Positions 7,417-16,624 of a DNA stretch of 64,000 nt are shown here, one piece after another. The stretch is from positions 186,001-250,000 of the forward strand of contig CAWANF010000006.1 of NCBI GenBank assembly GCA_963783355.1, in the 5' to 3' direction. A program made the translations under genes and the position numbers. The stretch's first letter is position 1. Each line of letters opens with the position of its first letter. The notes under the pieces are model-generated. The model was not told where the DNA came from. It did not search any database and saw only the letters and a list, made by a program, of their open reading frames with translations. Source of the DNA: CAWANF01 sp963783355 (GTDB lineage Bacteria > Bacteroidota > Rhodothermia > Balneolales > DATFMH01).

Positions 7417-7593
7417 TATCCTTCTTCCATAAAGGCTCCCGGACTCATCAGCCGGACATTTTTCTCACTCATTTATCGTCCATATTGGTATTGTTAATTT
7501 CCCCGGCAACAGGAAACGGGTAATAAGATTAAATTAAATACTGCTTTTTTTGCCGATCTGTTCTTTCTACAAACATTCATCTGTTAAAACTAA

Positions 7594-7845
7594 CCAACTT
7601 TTAACGACATATGGACCATTGGATTGATCATGATTGGAATTTCTGGTTATCTGGTTCTAAAATCCGGATACATTCCCCGGTTTATCGGCACTTTACTGAT
7701 AATCAATATTTCTGATTTGATTTTCACCAGCTATGAAAACTTCAAAACAGTCATTGAATGTTTCTTTGTGGCACCAATCGTAGCTACGGAAGTTGGTCTT
7801 GCCGTGTGGTTGTTGCTTAGTAGAGTGAAAGTGAAAATGGAATAA
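7594..7845 (+). pseudogene. C-terminal fragment of a DUF4386 membrane protein
   Basis: About 83 in-frame codons match only the end of DUF4386 proteins, which are normally around 220-240 residues. The characteristic LVLKSGYIPRFIGTLLII segment and the final hydrophobic helix (PIVATEVGLAVWLLLSRVK) are present, whereas the first several membrane helices are missing. In-frame codons upstream (IWTIGLIMIGISG) still look homologous until a TAA at 7591. TTG 7624 and ATG 7630 are possible starts, but the product would be a remnant. The 177 bp before it contain nothing recognisable. Confidence 0.65.
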
Positions 7846-7992
7846 AAAACACTGTGATTCTTGTTACACTTGAGACACAATACAACTTGACGGAACACAT
7901 AACTGGTTGTCGTTGTTAAAAATATGATAAGTAATTGAAATATTTACTCATATAAAAAAATACTATTCATCAATTAATCATCAGAGAGAATC

Positions 7993-8994
7993 ATGAGAGC
8001 AGTGGTATATGATAAATACGGCACACCGGATGTCCTTCGGCTTCAGGAAGTTAAAACACCAACTCCAAAAGACAATGAAATTCTGATACGCGTACACGCA
8101 GCGGTAGTTACAAATGCAGATTGTGCTGCCCGCAAAGGAAAACCACTTGCGGCAAGACTTGCTTTCGGGCTGTTCAAACCTAAAAATACAATACTCGGAA
8201 CCGAATTCTCCGGTGAAATAATAACCGTTGGGAAACAGGTGAAACTTTTCAAAAAGGGAGACCTGGTTTATGCCGCAACTGGAACAGATTTCGGAGCCCA
8301 TGCTGAATATATTTGCATGCCTGAAGATGGCGCTCTGTCCCCAAAACCTGCCAATGTAACTCATGAAGAAGCTGCCGCGATCTGCGAAGGAGCATTAACT
8401 GCATTGCCTTTTTTGAGGGATGAGGGCCATATACAAAAAGGCCAAAAAGTGCTGATCAACGGAGCTTCCGGAAGTGTCGGAACCGCAGCAGTGCAGCTTG
8501 CACATTACTTTGGGACGGAAGTAACCGGGGTTTGCAGTTCAAAAAATGTGGCATTGGTAAAATCTCTGGGTGCGGACAACGTCATCGATTATACGAAAGA
8601 AGATTTCACAAAAACCGGGCAAAACTACGATATCATTTTCGATACCGTGGGCAAAAGTTCATTTTCACGCTGTAAAAATTCATTATCGCCAAAGGGAATT
8701 TATCTTTCAACAGTTTTAAAATTCGGAACTATGCTTCAAATGTTGCGAACCTCAAAATTCAGTAGTAAAAAAGCTATTATTACATTTACCGGTTTGAGGT
8801 CTGCTGAAGAGAAGACCAAAGACCTTGTTTTTATTCGGGAACTTATAGAGGCGGAAAAAATAAGGCCTGTCATTGATCGACGCTATTCTCTGGAAAAAAT
8901 CCCCAATGCCCATCGGTATGTTGAAAAGGGACATAAAATAGGCAATGTAGTGGTTGTTATAAATGAAAATAGTGATGATTTTGAGGCATCTTGA
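7993..8994 (+). CDS. Zinc-independent MDR family NAD(P)-dependent alcohol dehydrogenase/quinone oxidoreductase
   Basis: A 333-residue medium-chain dehydrogenase/reductase. It opens MRAVVYDKYGTPDVLRLQEV, has the GroES-like catalytic fold (residues about 1-120), and a nucleotide-binding Rossmann motif INGASGSVGTAAVQLAHYFG (about 153-172). The structural zinc four-cysteine cluster of true alcohol dehydrogenases is not visible, placing it with quinone oxidoreductase-like enzymes that reduce alkenals or quinones. It ends an accessory block with other detoxification genes. Confidence 0.88.
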   Translation: MRAVVYDKYGTPDVLRLQEVKTPTPKDNEILIRVHAAVVTNADCAARKGKPLAARLAFGLFKPKNTILGTEFSGEIITVGKQVKLFKKGDLVYAATGTDFGAHAEYICMPEDGALSPKPANVTHEEAAAICEGALTALPFLRDEGHIQKGQKVLINGASGSVGTAAVQLAHYFGTEVTGVCSSKNVALVKSLGADNVIDYTKEDFTKTGQNYDIIFDTVGKSSFSRCKNSLSPKGIYLSTVLKFGTMLQMLRTSKFSSKKAIITFTGLRSAEEKTKDLVFIRELIEAEKIRPVIDRRYSLEKIPNAHRYVEKGHKIGNVVVVINENSDDFEAS

Positions 8995-9090
8995 GTTCTC
9001 ATACAGGTCAGCATTGTCAAATTAAATCGGAAGGGGATTAGATTTATTACTATCAGCTCATTTCTTGTTTAGATAAAAGAAGATGAATAG

Positions 9091-10272
9091 TTATGATTTG
9101 CCGCCTTTAGCCAATGCCTGGTCAATATCTTCGATTATATCGTTGATATCTTCCAAACCCACGGATATACGGATGAGTCCGGGTGTAATATTCACGGCAA
9201 GTCGTTCTTCTTCACTTAATGAAGAATGGGTTGTGGATGCGGGATGAGTGGCAATAGTACGGGTATCGCCCAGATTTGCCGATAACGACAACATATTGAT
9301 ATTATCCAGGAAAGCCGTTGCGCCATCATATCCGTCTTTCATTTCAAAAACAACAACCCCACCGCCGGCTTTCATCTGCGTTTTCGCCAGATCATATTGA
9401 GGATGGCTTTCCAGGAATGGATATTTAACACTTTTTACTTTTGAATGGCTTTCCAGGAATTCAGCAAGTTTCAAAGCGTTAGAACAATGACGATCCATTC
9501 TGACCGACAGAGTTTCCAGGCTTTTAGAAAATAACCAGGCATTAAAAGGCGATAACGAGGGGCCGGTCTGACGAGTAAAGAAACGAATGTCTTTCATCAG
9601 TGATTCTTTACCAACAATGACACCTCCAATGGCTCTTCCCTGCCCGTCGATGAATTTCGTAGCGGAATGAACGACGATATCGGCTCCAAATTCCACCGGT
9701 TTCTGGAGGTACGGAGTGGCGAAACAATTGTCGACCACGGTGATAAGATTATGCTTCTTTGCCAGTTTTCCAACCGCTTCCAGATCTATCAGATCCAGTC
9801 CGGGATTGGAAGGTGTTTCCAGGAAAATCATCCGTGTATTATTCTGAACCAGGCCTTCCCATTCATCCTGCCTGGCGACATCAGCATAGGTATGAGTTAT
9901 CCCCCATTTCGACAAGATTTTCGTACAAATCTGGTGGGTTGAACCGAATACGGAACGAGAAACGATTACATGATCATTATTTCCCAGCAAAGCTGCCATG
10001 GATGAGAAGATGGCCGCCATCCCGGAGGCTGTAGCCACGCCATCTTCCGCCCCTTCCAAACGGCACATCTTCTGAACAAACTCGTCCGTATTCGGATTAG
10101 AATACCGGCTGTACACATTACCGCTGACTTCATTGGCAAATAATGCCCTGGCGTGTTCGGCGGAATCAAATACATAACCGGAAGTCATGAAAACCGGCGA
10201 AGAATGCTCATTCTGGGAAGTACGTTCCGATTGAATGCGAATACTATCCGTATCGAATTTTTTTCGAGCCAT
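9091..10272 (-). CDS. metZ: O-succinylhomoserine sulfhydrylase-type PLP enzyme (Cys/Met metabolism family)
   Basis: A 393-residue fold-type I PLP enzyme. The Schiff-base lysine lies in IVVHSATKFIDGQGRAIGG; PLP-phosphate contacts include ASGMAAIFSSMAALL, and the N-terminal YVFDSAEHARALF and NVYSRYSNPNT motifs are as in MetZ/MetY proteins. It condenses an activated homoserine with sulfide to homocysteine. A cystathionine gamma-synthase or lyase activity is the alternative, as the family is hard to split by eye. The start is ATG 10272; the longer frame begins at a TTG with an 11-residue unconserved extension. Transcribed alone. Confidence 0.85.
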   Translation of the reverse strand: MARKKFDTDSIRIQSERTSQNEHSSPVFMTSGYVFDSAEHARALFANEVSGNVYSRYSNPNTDEFVQKMCRLEGAEDGVATASGMAAIFSSMAALLGNNDHVIVSRSVFGSTHQICTKILSKWGITHTYADVARQDEWEGLVQNNTRMIFLETPSNPGLDLIDLEAVGKLAKKHNLITVVDNCFATPYLQKPVEFGADIVVHSATKFIDGQGRAIGGVIVGKESLMKDIRFFTRQTGPSLSPFNAWLFSKSLETLSVRMDRHCSNALKLAEFLESHSKVKSVKYPFLESHPQYDLAKTQMKAGGGVVVFEMKDGYDGATAFLDNINMLSLSANLGDTRTIATHPASTTHSSLSEEERLAVNITPGLIRISVGLEDINDIIEDIDQALAKGGKS

Positions 10273-10697
10273 AACGGGTAAAATGAAATATTGATTAAAG
10301 GTCAATGGTCAACATAAAGCGCGATGGTAATATAAAAGTTATAGAAATGATATTCCCTAATGCTTTTTGACAGACGTAATGTTTCTTATTACCGCAGAGT
10401 TAGCAGAGAAGACACAGAGTAATGATATTAATTCGATATATTCTGTACTCAAAACTTTGTAATTTCGTCATGGTTCGACTCTGCTCACCGTTATGTTACT
10501 TTGATGCTATCGTTTAATAGAGGCGGGAGATCCCGGCTCGCTGGCCGGAATGACGTATTTTTGATGTTGGAGAACAGGAAATATTGTAATCAAAGATAAT
10601 GCATGTTTATTAATATCACATCCTGCACACCGATGCGAAGTCCCCGTTTTCCGTTGTTCGTATTCCGTTTTCCTTTTTTCCGTACTCTCTTGAAAAT
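10273..10697. other. Intergenic gap with several repeat relics
   Basis: About 480 bp between metZ and the M49 peptidase, without a convincing gene. It holds a CAGAG-rich motif (10390-10420: ACCGCAGAGTTAGCAGAG, then AAGACACAGAG), a GGTTCGACTCTGCTCACC motif (10473-10490), a CCGGC/GCCGG hairpin unit (10519-10555), a CCGTTTTCC-type reiteration (10635-10685) and a 13-bp hairpin (listed separately). A 73-codon minus-strand frame here is composed of these repeats and is not a gene. Confidence 0.55.
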
Positions 10698-10730
10698 AGA
10701 TGTCGGACGAGCTGAATTCGTCCGACATCT
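10698..10730. repeat. 13-bp perfect inverted repeat, REP-like hairpin
   Basis: AGATGTCGGACGA (10698-10710) and TCGTCCGACATCT (10718-10730) are exact reverse complements separated by a 7-base loop. It starts 20 bases past the M49 peptidase stop codon and is not followed by a T-tract on the minus strand, so it looks more like a REP-type extragenic palindrome or mRNA-stabilising hairpin than a classic terminator. Confidence 0.65.
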
Positions 10731-10749
10731 ACGATGTTTGAAATTTCAT

Positions 10750-12396
10750 TTACAACCCAAGAACACTCGTACCCTGGTTGAAAACAACATCAACCGGAAT
10801 ATTAGCTTTGGATAGTTTGTCCAGATCGTTTTGCAACTGCGGACCAATAACAGCTTTTTCTTTCATCAGTTCTTTCACTCCTTCATAATCGCCATTTCCC
10901 TGGAGTGTTAAAATCTTACCCGAAAGAGCGTTCATCGCTTCCTGCATTTTATCGAAATTAACCGAATAATATCCCGTTTCGGGATCCCGGCTGAATGCGC
11001 CCATATCTTTAAAGAAATTGAACCGGAGCATGTTCGCCCTGCCGTGGGCGCTGGACGCCCCAAATCGAACCGAACGAAAGATACTGGCCATAAAAGTCAC
11101 ATAATGATCTTCCAGGCTGGCATTGGTGATTTCACCATGTCCAATCAGCTTGGTGACCATATACAATCCTAAAATATCTGCTTTTCCTTCTTCCAGGGCA
11201 GAAGCTTCTTCTTTCAATGCCTGACGAACGGTTCCTTTACCATTAATGGTATTCTTGATTCCGAGACCGTGAGCGACTTCATGGAACATCGTATTATTAA
11301 AGAAAGCATCGAACTTAATATGCTGACGCTGATCCGGAGCAATTAAAACGTCGGCAATCGGAACCAAAATCTTATCAAATTTGGCTTTCATAGCATTTTT
11401 AAGTTGCAGGCGCCGTGTTCCTTTTTGCAGCTGCACCTGCTCATCATTCGGCAGATTGATAGCGATGGTCTTAGACCCGGCATTACTGTCACCGGCATAA
11501 TAAACGACATCGTATGCATTCAAATCAGAATCGGAACCTGGTTTTTCCTGCTTATATTCATCGGCTACCGGCAGACCTTTCTGAAGATCAGGCAACATGC
11601 TGGCATATTTCGACAAACGTTCACTCCAGTCTTTATCTTTAACCAGGACATAGGCTTCATGAGATGCTTTATACCCAAATAACTGGTCTTCATAGGTTTC
11701 AATTGGGCCAATCACGACATCCAGGCTATTATTTTTCATGTCCAGCCATGCTAAATCACTAGGCTGATAATTATCTGTAAGCAAGGCTTCAGCCCGTAAA
11801 TTCAGATAGTTTTTCAAACCGGGGTCATCGGCATATTGAGCCGCTTCTTTCAATTTTTCAGCAGCCAATTCATGTTCTTTGGCAAATATTTCATGATATG
11901 GAATTGCATACAGGCTCCCGTCGGCATGACGGCGAACAACGGAATAGAGATCCTTCAAACCTTCTGCTTTCGAGTTATTTAATTCCTCTTTAGTCATATC
12001 AGCAGGATAAAAATTAGCCCCTTTGGGTTTAGCCCCGATATCAGAAATGAACGATTCGTTATTTTTCAGGCGATCCCATGGCCCGTAGTTGATTTCTGCG
12101 AATTTCCTCAGGTTATCATCCTGAATACTGTTTAACAGGGAATCCCTGTTTCCGTAAGCTTCTTTCCAGAATACCTCATCCATCGCTTTCGCCGCATCGA
12201 TGAGCAGCGGGATCATCTTTTTATCGTTTTCACTTAGCTTACTCACATCCGTCGTCAGACTGACTTCGGTGTATTTTTTTAACTGATTATTTCCAGACAT
12301 GTCGTTATTGGTCGATTTTTTTGAATTTCCGGAACACCCAAGTATGATCATGGGCACCAAAATAACCATTCCTATTCCTGATAGTTTTCTTTTCAT
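10750..12396 (-). CDS. Dipeptidyl-peptidase III-like (M49) zinc metallopeptidase lipoprotein
   Basis: A 548-residue exported protease. The N-terminus MKRKLSGIGMVILVPMIILGC is a lipoprotein signal peptide with lipobox ILGC. The zinc site is HEVAH (372-376) with a second motif EEGKAD (402-407). Classical M49 enzymes have HEXXGH; the pentapeptide HEXXH and the short length match the compact M49 type described from Caldithrix abyssi. It likely trims dipeptides from peptides at the cell envelope. ATG 12396 is chosen over an upstream GTG because GAGAGG lies 7 bases before it and the signal peptide begins there. A TATAAT at 12455-12450 could be its -10. Confidence 0.85.
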   Translation of the reverse strand: MKRKLSGIGMVILVPMIILGCSGNSKKSTNNDMSGNNQLKKYTEVSLTTDVSKLSENDKKMIPLLIDAAKAMDEVFWKEAYGNRDSLLNSIQDDNLRKFAEINYGPWDRLKNNESFISDIGAKPKGANFYPADMTKEELNNSKAEGLKDLYSVVRRHADGSLYAIPYHEIFAKEHELAAEKLKEAAQYADDPGLKNYLNLRAEALLTDNYQPSDLAWLDMKNNSLDVVIGPIETYEDQLFGYKASHEAYVLVKDKDWSERLSKYASMLPDLQKGLPVADEYKQEKPGSDSDLNAYDVVYYAGDSNAGSKTIAINLPNDEQVQLQKGTRRLQLKNAMKAKFDKILVPIADVLIAPDQRQHIKFDAFFNNTMFHEVAHGLGIKNTINGKGTVRQALKEEASALEEGKADILGLYMVTKLIGHGEITNASLEDHYVTFMASIFRSVRFGASSAHGRANMLRFNFFKDMGAFSRDPETGYYSVNFDKMQEAMNALSGKILTLQGNGDYEGVKELMKEKAVIGPQLQNDLDKLSKANIPVDVVFNQGTSVLGL

Positions 12397-12476
12397 ATAG
12401 CCTCTCTTGATTTCTTGATTTTTCACAATGAATGGTGAAAAAATAGCAGATTATAGTTTAAAAACGTAAAAAAATA

Positions 12477-13565
12477 TTATGACTGTTTTAGTGTGATTAC
12501 TCTTGTGGGCAGAAGGCCTCTTTTCCTCAGTTCCCCGAGTATTAACTCCGTCATATCGCTCATAAATACAAACTCATACCGGATATCCAAAACATAGGCT
12601 TTAACCCTTAACTTCAAGACGAAGTTACTTTCATGAATCTCGTTTTTGGCTATTACGGCTATCGGTTTATTCAAATATACATAACGGGAAGTATAGGCTG
12701 CACGATAAGCGACTTCTTTAACTTCATCAATATTGATGTCGGATGGAAGAAAAATTTCAGCCACGACCTGGCATTCTAATGAACTCGTATTCGCATTGGA
12801 AACCGATTTATTCATGATTTCGCCATTGGGAATTGATACGGTCGAGTCGTCGGGAGTTACTATCCGTATAGAGCGCAATCCAATCTGGATCACTTCGCCG
12901 TAATAATCACCGATTTCAATTTTATCTCCGACCTGGAACGGGCGATCTAATATAATCATAAATCCACCAAAAATATTTTTCAGGATATCCTGAGAAGCAA
13001 ATCCAATAGCTATGCCAACCGATGCCGTTACCGTGATGATCGTTTCAAAAGGCGGATTGATAATTCCGGCAATAACAAAATACAATGCTAATATCCAGGT
13101 AGCCAACCGCACGACCGGGATAAGTCGTTTGACGAATAACCGATACGTCGAAGCCTTTTCAGATAAATTTTCCAGTATATTTCCGAGAAAACGGTTCAGC
13201 AGATAGGTAAGAAACAGAACAACGAAGGTCCAGAATATTTTATACCACGAAAAAAATTTCCTGATGCTGGGCACTTCTTTCAGAACCGGCTGATTAGATT
13301 TCTTCCCATCCTGTACACTTTTTGCGGGAGTCGTCGATTGACTGGCAGTTGTACCGGAGACAACAGAATCGGTCTTCGATAAAATTGGGGAAATAACCGA
13401 TGTCGTGTCCGTTTTTGCTGATTTGATAAGGGTTGAATCTTTAACCTGTGCTTCGGAAAGATGGATTTGAATCATCAAAATTCCAGCCAGGATCATCATT
13501 AATCGCACTACTAAAACAGAATAAAAACGGGCCGGTGAGTAAGTAACTTTCATAATCTTCCCCAT
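12477..13565 (-). CDS. MscS-family mechanosensitive ion channel
   Basis: A 362-residue protein with a signal-like N-terminal helix (LVVRLMMILAGILMIQIHLS), a Ser/Thr-rich linker (about 45-100), then three membrane segments. The pore helix region ITVTASVGIAIGFASQDILK and the beta-domain KNIFGGFMIILDRPFQVGDK with IGLRSIRIVTPDDSTVSIPN are diagnostic of MscS. It should open on membrane tension and release small solutes. Its ATG overlaps the stop of the upstream ATPase as TAATG, so the two are translationally coupled. Confidence 0.93.
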   Translation of the reverse strand: MGKIMKVTYSPARFYSVLVVRLMMILAGILMIQIHLSEAQVKDSTLIKSAKTDTTSVISPILSKTDSVVSGTTASQSTTPAKSVQDGKKSNQPVLKEVPSIRKFFSWYKIFWTFVVLFLTYLLNRFLGNILENLSEKASTYRLFVKRLIPVVRLATWILALYFVIAGIINPPFETIITVTASVGIAIGFASQDILKNIFGGFMIILDRPFQVGDKIEIGDYYGEVIQIGLRSIRIVTPDDSTVSIPNGEIMNKSVSNANTSSLECQVVAEIFLPSDINIDEVKEVAYRAAYTSRYVYLNKPIAVIAKNEIHESNFVLKLRVKAYVLDIRYEFVFMSDMTELILGELRKRGLLPTRVITLKQS

Positions 13566-16500
13566 TAATGAATAATGTTTTGGGTTTTTAATGTCCGGAC
13601 GACCTGTCGATATAGAAAATGATTTAACTTATACCGTTCCGCATCTCCTTTTTGTTGTAACAAGCCAATAGTCAGAAGCCGTGACAACTGCATCCTGCTG
13701 TTTTTATCATCCTGGTGAAAAACCATCGACAGTTCTTTGATATCAATATCATCATGATAGATAATCGCCCCCAAAACAAACAACAGTTCCGATGGAAGCA
13801 CATCGATGAAATTCAGGCTTTTGTCATCCGGCGTATCAATCCATATTTCATTCTCATTGAATTTGGAAATGGAACGCAGCCAATAAATTATAGCGATCGA
13901 AATATTGCCGCTCGCTATTTTGGAAAGACGGTCGAAGTACTGTCTTTTCAGGTAATCCTGTTTGGCCAGTTCATCGCTCGAAAGTTTTCGGTAGGCACGT
14001 GATTTTTCTAATGCTTCAGTCGCCATAAAGCGGGCTTCGTATCCGCTTACCCGGTGCCGGCTCATGATCAGTTCTGTAATTTGTTCTTCATTGAGTTGAT
14101 CGGTAAATGCGACATTCGTGAAATATTCTCTTGTCCGGTGAACCTTATCCAGGTATTCCCAGGCATAACGCGAACTGCTGATAACCCAGAAAATATTCAT
14201 TGCCGTCGATGAAATAATTTGAAGGAAACTTTCCAATCCCTCAAATCCGTTAATGGAACGCAGATACAGGTTTTGAAATCCTTCGAAAATAACCACCCGG
14301 CGTTCTTCTCCGGATTTGATGGCTTCAACAAAGGCATCTTTACTTTTTACAACCGGCAGATGAAGGCTTTCACACAAAAAAGGAATTAATTCTTTTTCAC
14401 TTATAATATTACTGGCTAAATCAATAACAGTAAATTCTTTGCCCTTAAACACCATTTCATCGGAAAGCTTTAATATCGTCGTTTTTCCACTACCCTTTTC
14501 TCCGATGACGGCAAAATTGGCATATCCGCCTGATTTCCAGATCTCAAATGTCGATTGCAATGATGACAGCAATTCTCCCCGGCCGATGAAAAAACGGGCA
14601 TCATCCAATGGCTCGAGCCTGAATATTCGACGGTAAATAAACGGCATACCAGCAATTTTTTGTTCGATCTCCAACAGGTAATTGCTGATGTTGGTTTTTA
14701 AGATTGAACGCTCATCCTTAAAACCGAGCGTCTTCCGCGCCTCACCGTAATACCGTCCTAAGAACATGGAAAGGAATCGTCTCCGTTTACGCAAACCGGC
14801 TTGCAGAAATTTACCTTTGCTGGAAAAGAGTGACCGCCACTTCATCGCTGCCGATCTCATTTGTAATTCCCGGCCTTTGCGTTTGATCTTCAGAATTTCA
14901 CCTTGAATTAGCCGTTCATACAAATAGTCATTGGCCATAGCCGCAATTACGTCTTCAGACCTCTCCAGGTTAGAAGTCTCAGCAATAATTGTTTCACTTA
15001 ATACCGATAATCTATTTTTAATCCGTTCAAGGCTTTCCAGGGCAAGATTTGCTGCTTCTTTATCTTCGTTTTCTTGAGAGTCTAAATATTCAATAGAGGC
15101 TGAAATATTCACATCCACAACCTGCATAATTTCTTCAAGAGCTTCGAGCCACTTGCCGGTACTGGTAACAAACCGGGAGGGTTGCGGCCTCATCTTCAGT
15201 ACCAACTCTTCTTTGAAATAACGGGTCATCTCGTCACGCCACTGAATGATATCCGTTTCCCGGGTGTCAGATTTTAATGTCTCATTGTTGTTTGCGAATA
15301 TCTCCAGTTGCTCGGGAAACGTACCTGCAAAAAGAAGTAAATCAGAGAAAAATGTTTCATGTAATGCTATAATTCGGTCCGAAACCGGCTCTTTTTGTAA
15401 TTGTTTAAAAGTTACCTGTAAATTTTTCCGAAGTAATTCACCAATGTCTTTAATTTTTGTTCGTAAGGATTCCCCACCTTTTTTGATTTTGTTCAGAGCC
15501 TTGATTTGCTCGTCTATAACCGCATTTAAATCGGTAAGCGGTTTTAAAAAACGGGATTCAATGATCTGGTTTAGCTGATTATCAAGATTTATTTTATAAC
15601 CTGTATAATCCGACCGGTACCGAAGTAGTTCTGATTGAAGAAGTAAATAGTCGAAGCGAACCTTAAGATTATGATTCCGTACTGAAACCAGTTTTTCAAT
15701 ATTCTCAAATATCTCCTTCCGTAGCTTGTCTAACTTCTTTACAGAAAAAGTATTCTCAGATAATTCAATGGTCCCGACTTTACGGACAGACATCTTTACT
15801 TCATCAAAAATATCTTTACCGATTTTGCCTGCTATATCCCCGGTACGTTTTCTAACCGCATCTAATTTTTCGAGAAGTTCGGAACAACCTTTCCGGAATA
15901 CCTGAAGGATATCAGGTAACGATTCAATTTTTGTATCCTCGCTCCCATCTCTTTCCGATTCATCGAAAGTATTTTCTTCGGTTTTTTGTTCATTCCGAAT
16001 GAATTGAAACAATCGTATCCCCAATTGATCAACACAATCAACTAGTTGCTTAAACAGTTCGAAATCCTCGGCCAGCCAATCCTTTTTAACGTTTTCAACT
16101 TTCAAAAAATGGTATGCGACGATGTTGGAATACGGAATATCGTGAGGCGGATTTTGAAATTCTATAGAAGGCTTCCTGGCGACTTTTCGAAACGCGTTCT
16201 TTGAACCTTGTATCGCTTTTTGAATAAACCGCCTTGATCTTTTCACTCCTTTGCCCAAACGTATCCATAACGAATCTTTATCGAGTGGCCTGAAGCGATC
16301 TTCATCCTGAATATCTGATATTTTATCTGGCTGCTGGTTAATCCAAACAGACAAATGGTGGCCGCTCTCGTCATATTGTGAAGGATTGGGGCCACTTTTG
16401 CAGAGTCTGGTAATCTGCTGCCGTGCAAAATCAAATAACGACCGATTATCCTCAATCGATAATGATTTTGATGACAAGAGATCATCGGATTTATGACATA

Positions 16501-16624
16501 AGACTTCGAGAACGGAACTTAAGTCGGAAAAATAATGATTCCTTTCTTCAATCAACGAAGGATTATACTGCTCCCTGACAAAATCTTGAAGCGCCTCTTC
16601 TAATTCTGGTACCCCGGCCAACAT
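13565..16624 (-). CDS. Large AAA+/STAND-like P-loop ATPase with long N-terminal helical region
   Basis: A 1019-residue protein with no signal peptide and no clear membrane helix. Residues 1-650 are charged and mostly helical, with coiled-coil-like stretches. An entry motif FFIGRGELLSSL (about 679-690) leads to a P-loop GEKGSGKTT (about 708-716) and a Walker B-like VVIFEGF (about 777-783) in which glutamate follows the hydrophobic strand. A sensor-like WVISSSR follows. The C-terminus (about 942-1010) looks like a winged helix (DVLPSELLFVLGAIIYHDDI). The order resembles Orc1/Cdc6- or STAND-type NTPases. Partner: the MscS channel, overlapped by TAATG. Function unknown. Confidence 0.75.
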   Translation of the reverse strand: MLAGVPELEEALQDFVREQYNPSLIEERNHYFSDLSSVLEVLCHKSDDLLSSKSLSIEDNRSLFDFARQQITRLCKSGPNPSQYDESGHHLSVWINQQPDKISDIQDEDRFRPLDKDSLWIRLGKGVKRSRRFIQKAIQGSKNAFRKVARKPSIEFQNPPHDIPYSNIVAYHFLKVENVKKDWLAEDFELFKQLVDCVDQLGIRLFQFIRNEQKTEENTFDESERDGSEDTKIESLPDILQVFRKGCSELLEKLDAVRKRTGDIAGKIGKDIFDEVKMSVRKVGTIELSENTFSVKKLDKLRKEIFENIEKLVSVRNHNLKVRFDYLLLQSELLRYRSDYTGYKINLDNQLNQIIESRFLKPLTDLNAVIDEQIKALNKIKKGGESLRTKIKDIGELLRKNLQVTFKQLQKEPVSDRIIALHETFFSDLLLFAGTFPEQLEIFANNNETLKSDTRETDIIQWRDEMTRYFKEELVLKMRPQPSRFVTSTGKWLEALEEIMQVVDVNISASIEYLDSQENEDKEAANLALESLERIKNRLSVLSETIIAETSNLERSEDVIAAMANDYLYERLIQGEILKIKRKGRELQMRSAAMKWRSLFSSKGKFLQAGLRKRRRFLSMFLGRYYGEARKTLGFKDERSILKTNISNYLLEIEQKIAGMPFIYRRIFRLEPLDDARFFIGRGELLSSLQSTFEIWKSGGYANFAVIGEKGSGKTTILKLSDEMVFKGKEFTVIDLASNIISEKELIPFLCESLHLPVVKSKDAFVEAIKSGEERRVVIFEGFQNLYLRSINGFEGLESFLQIISSTAMNIFWVISSSRYAWEYLDKVHRTREYFTNVAFTDQLNEEQITELIMSRHRVSGYEARFMATEALEKSRAYRKLSSDELAKQDYLKRQYFDRLSKIASGNISIAIIYWLRSISKFNENEIWIDTPDDKSLNFIDVLPSELLFVLGAIIYHDDIDIKELSMVFHQDDKNSRMQLSRLLTIGLLQQKGDAERYKLNHFLYRQVVRTLKTQNIIH

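Noticed and set aside
10466..10492. GGTTCGA resembling a tRNA T-loop
   Set aside because: No acceptor stem, D-arm or anticodon arm can be folded around it; it fits a dispersed repeat instead.
10507..10728. A 73-codon minus-strand frame downstream of the M49 gene
   Set aside because: It is made of repeat sequence, including the 13-bp hairpin, so it is not a gene.
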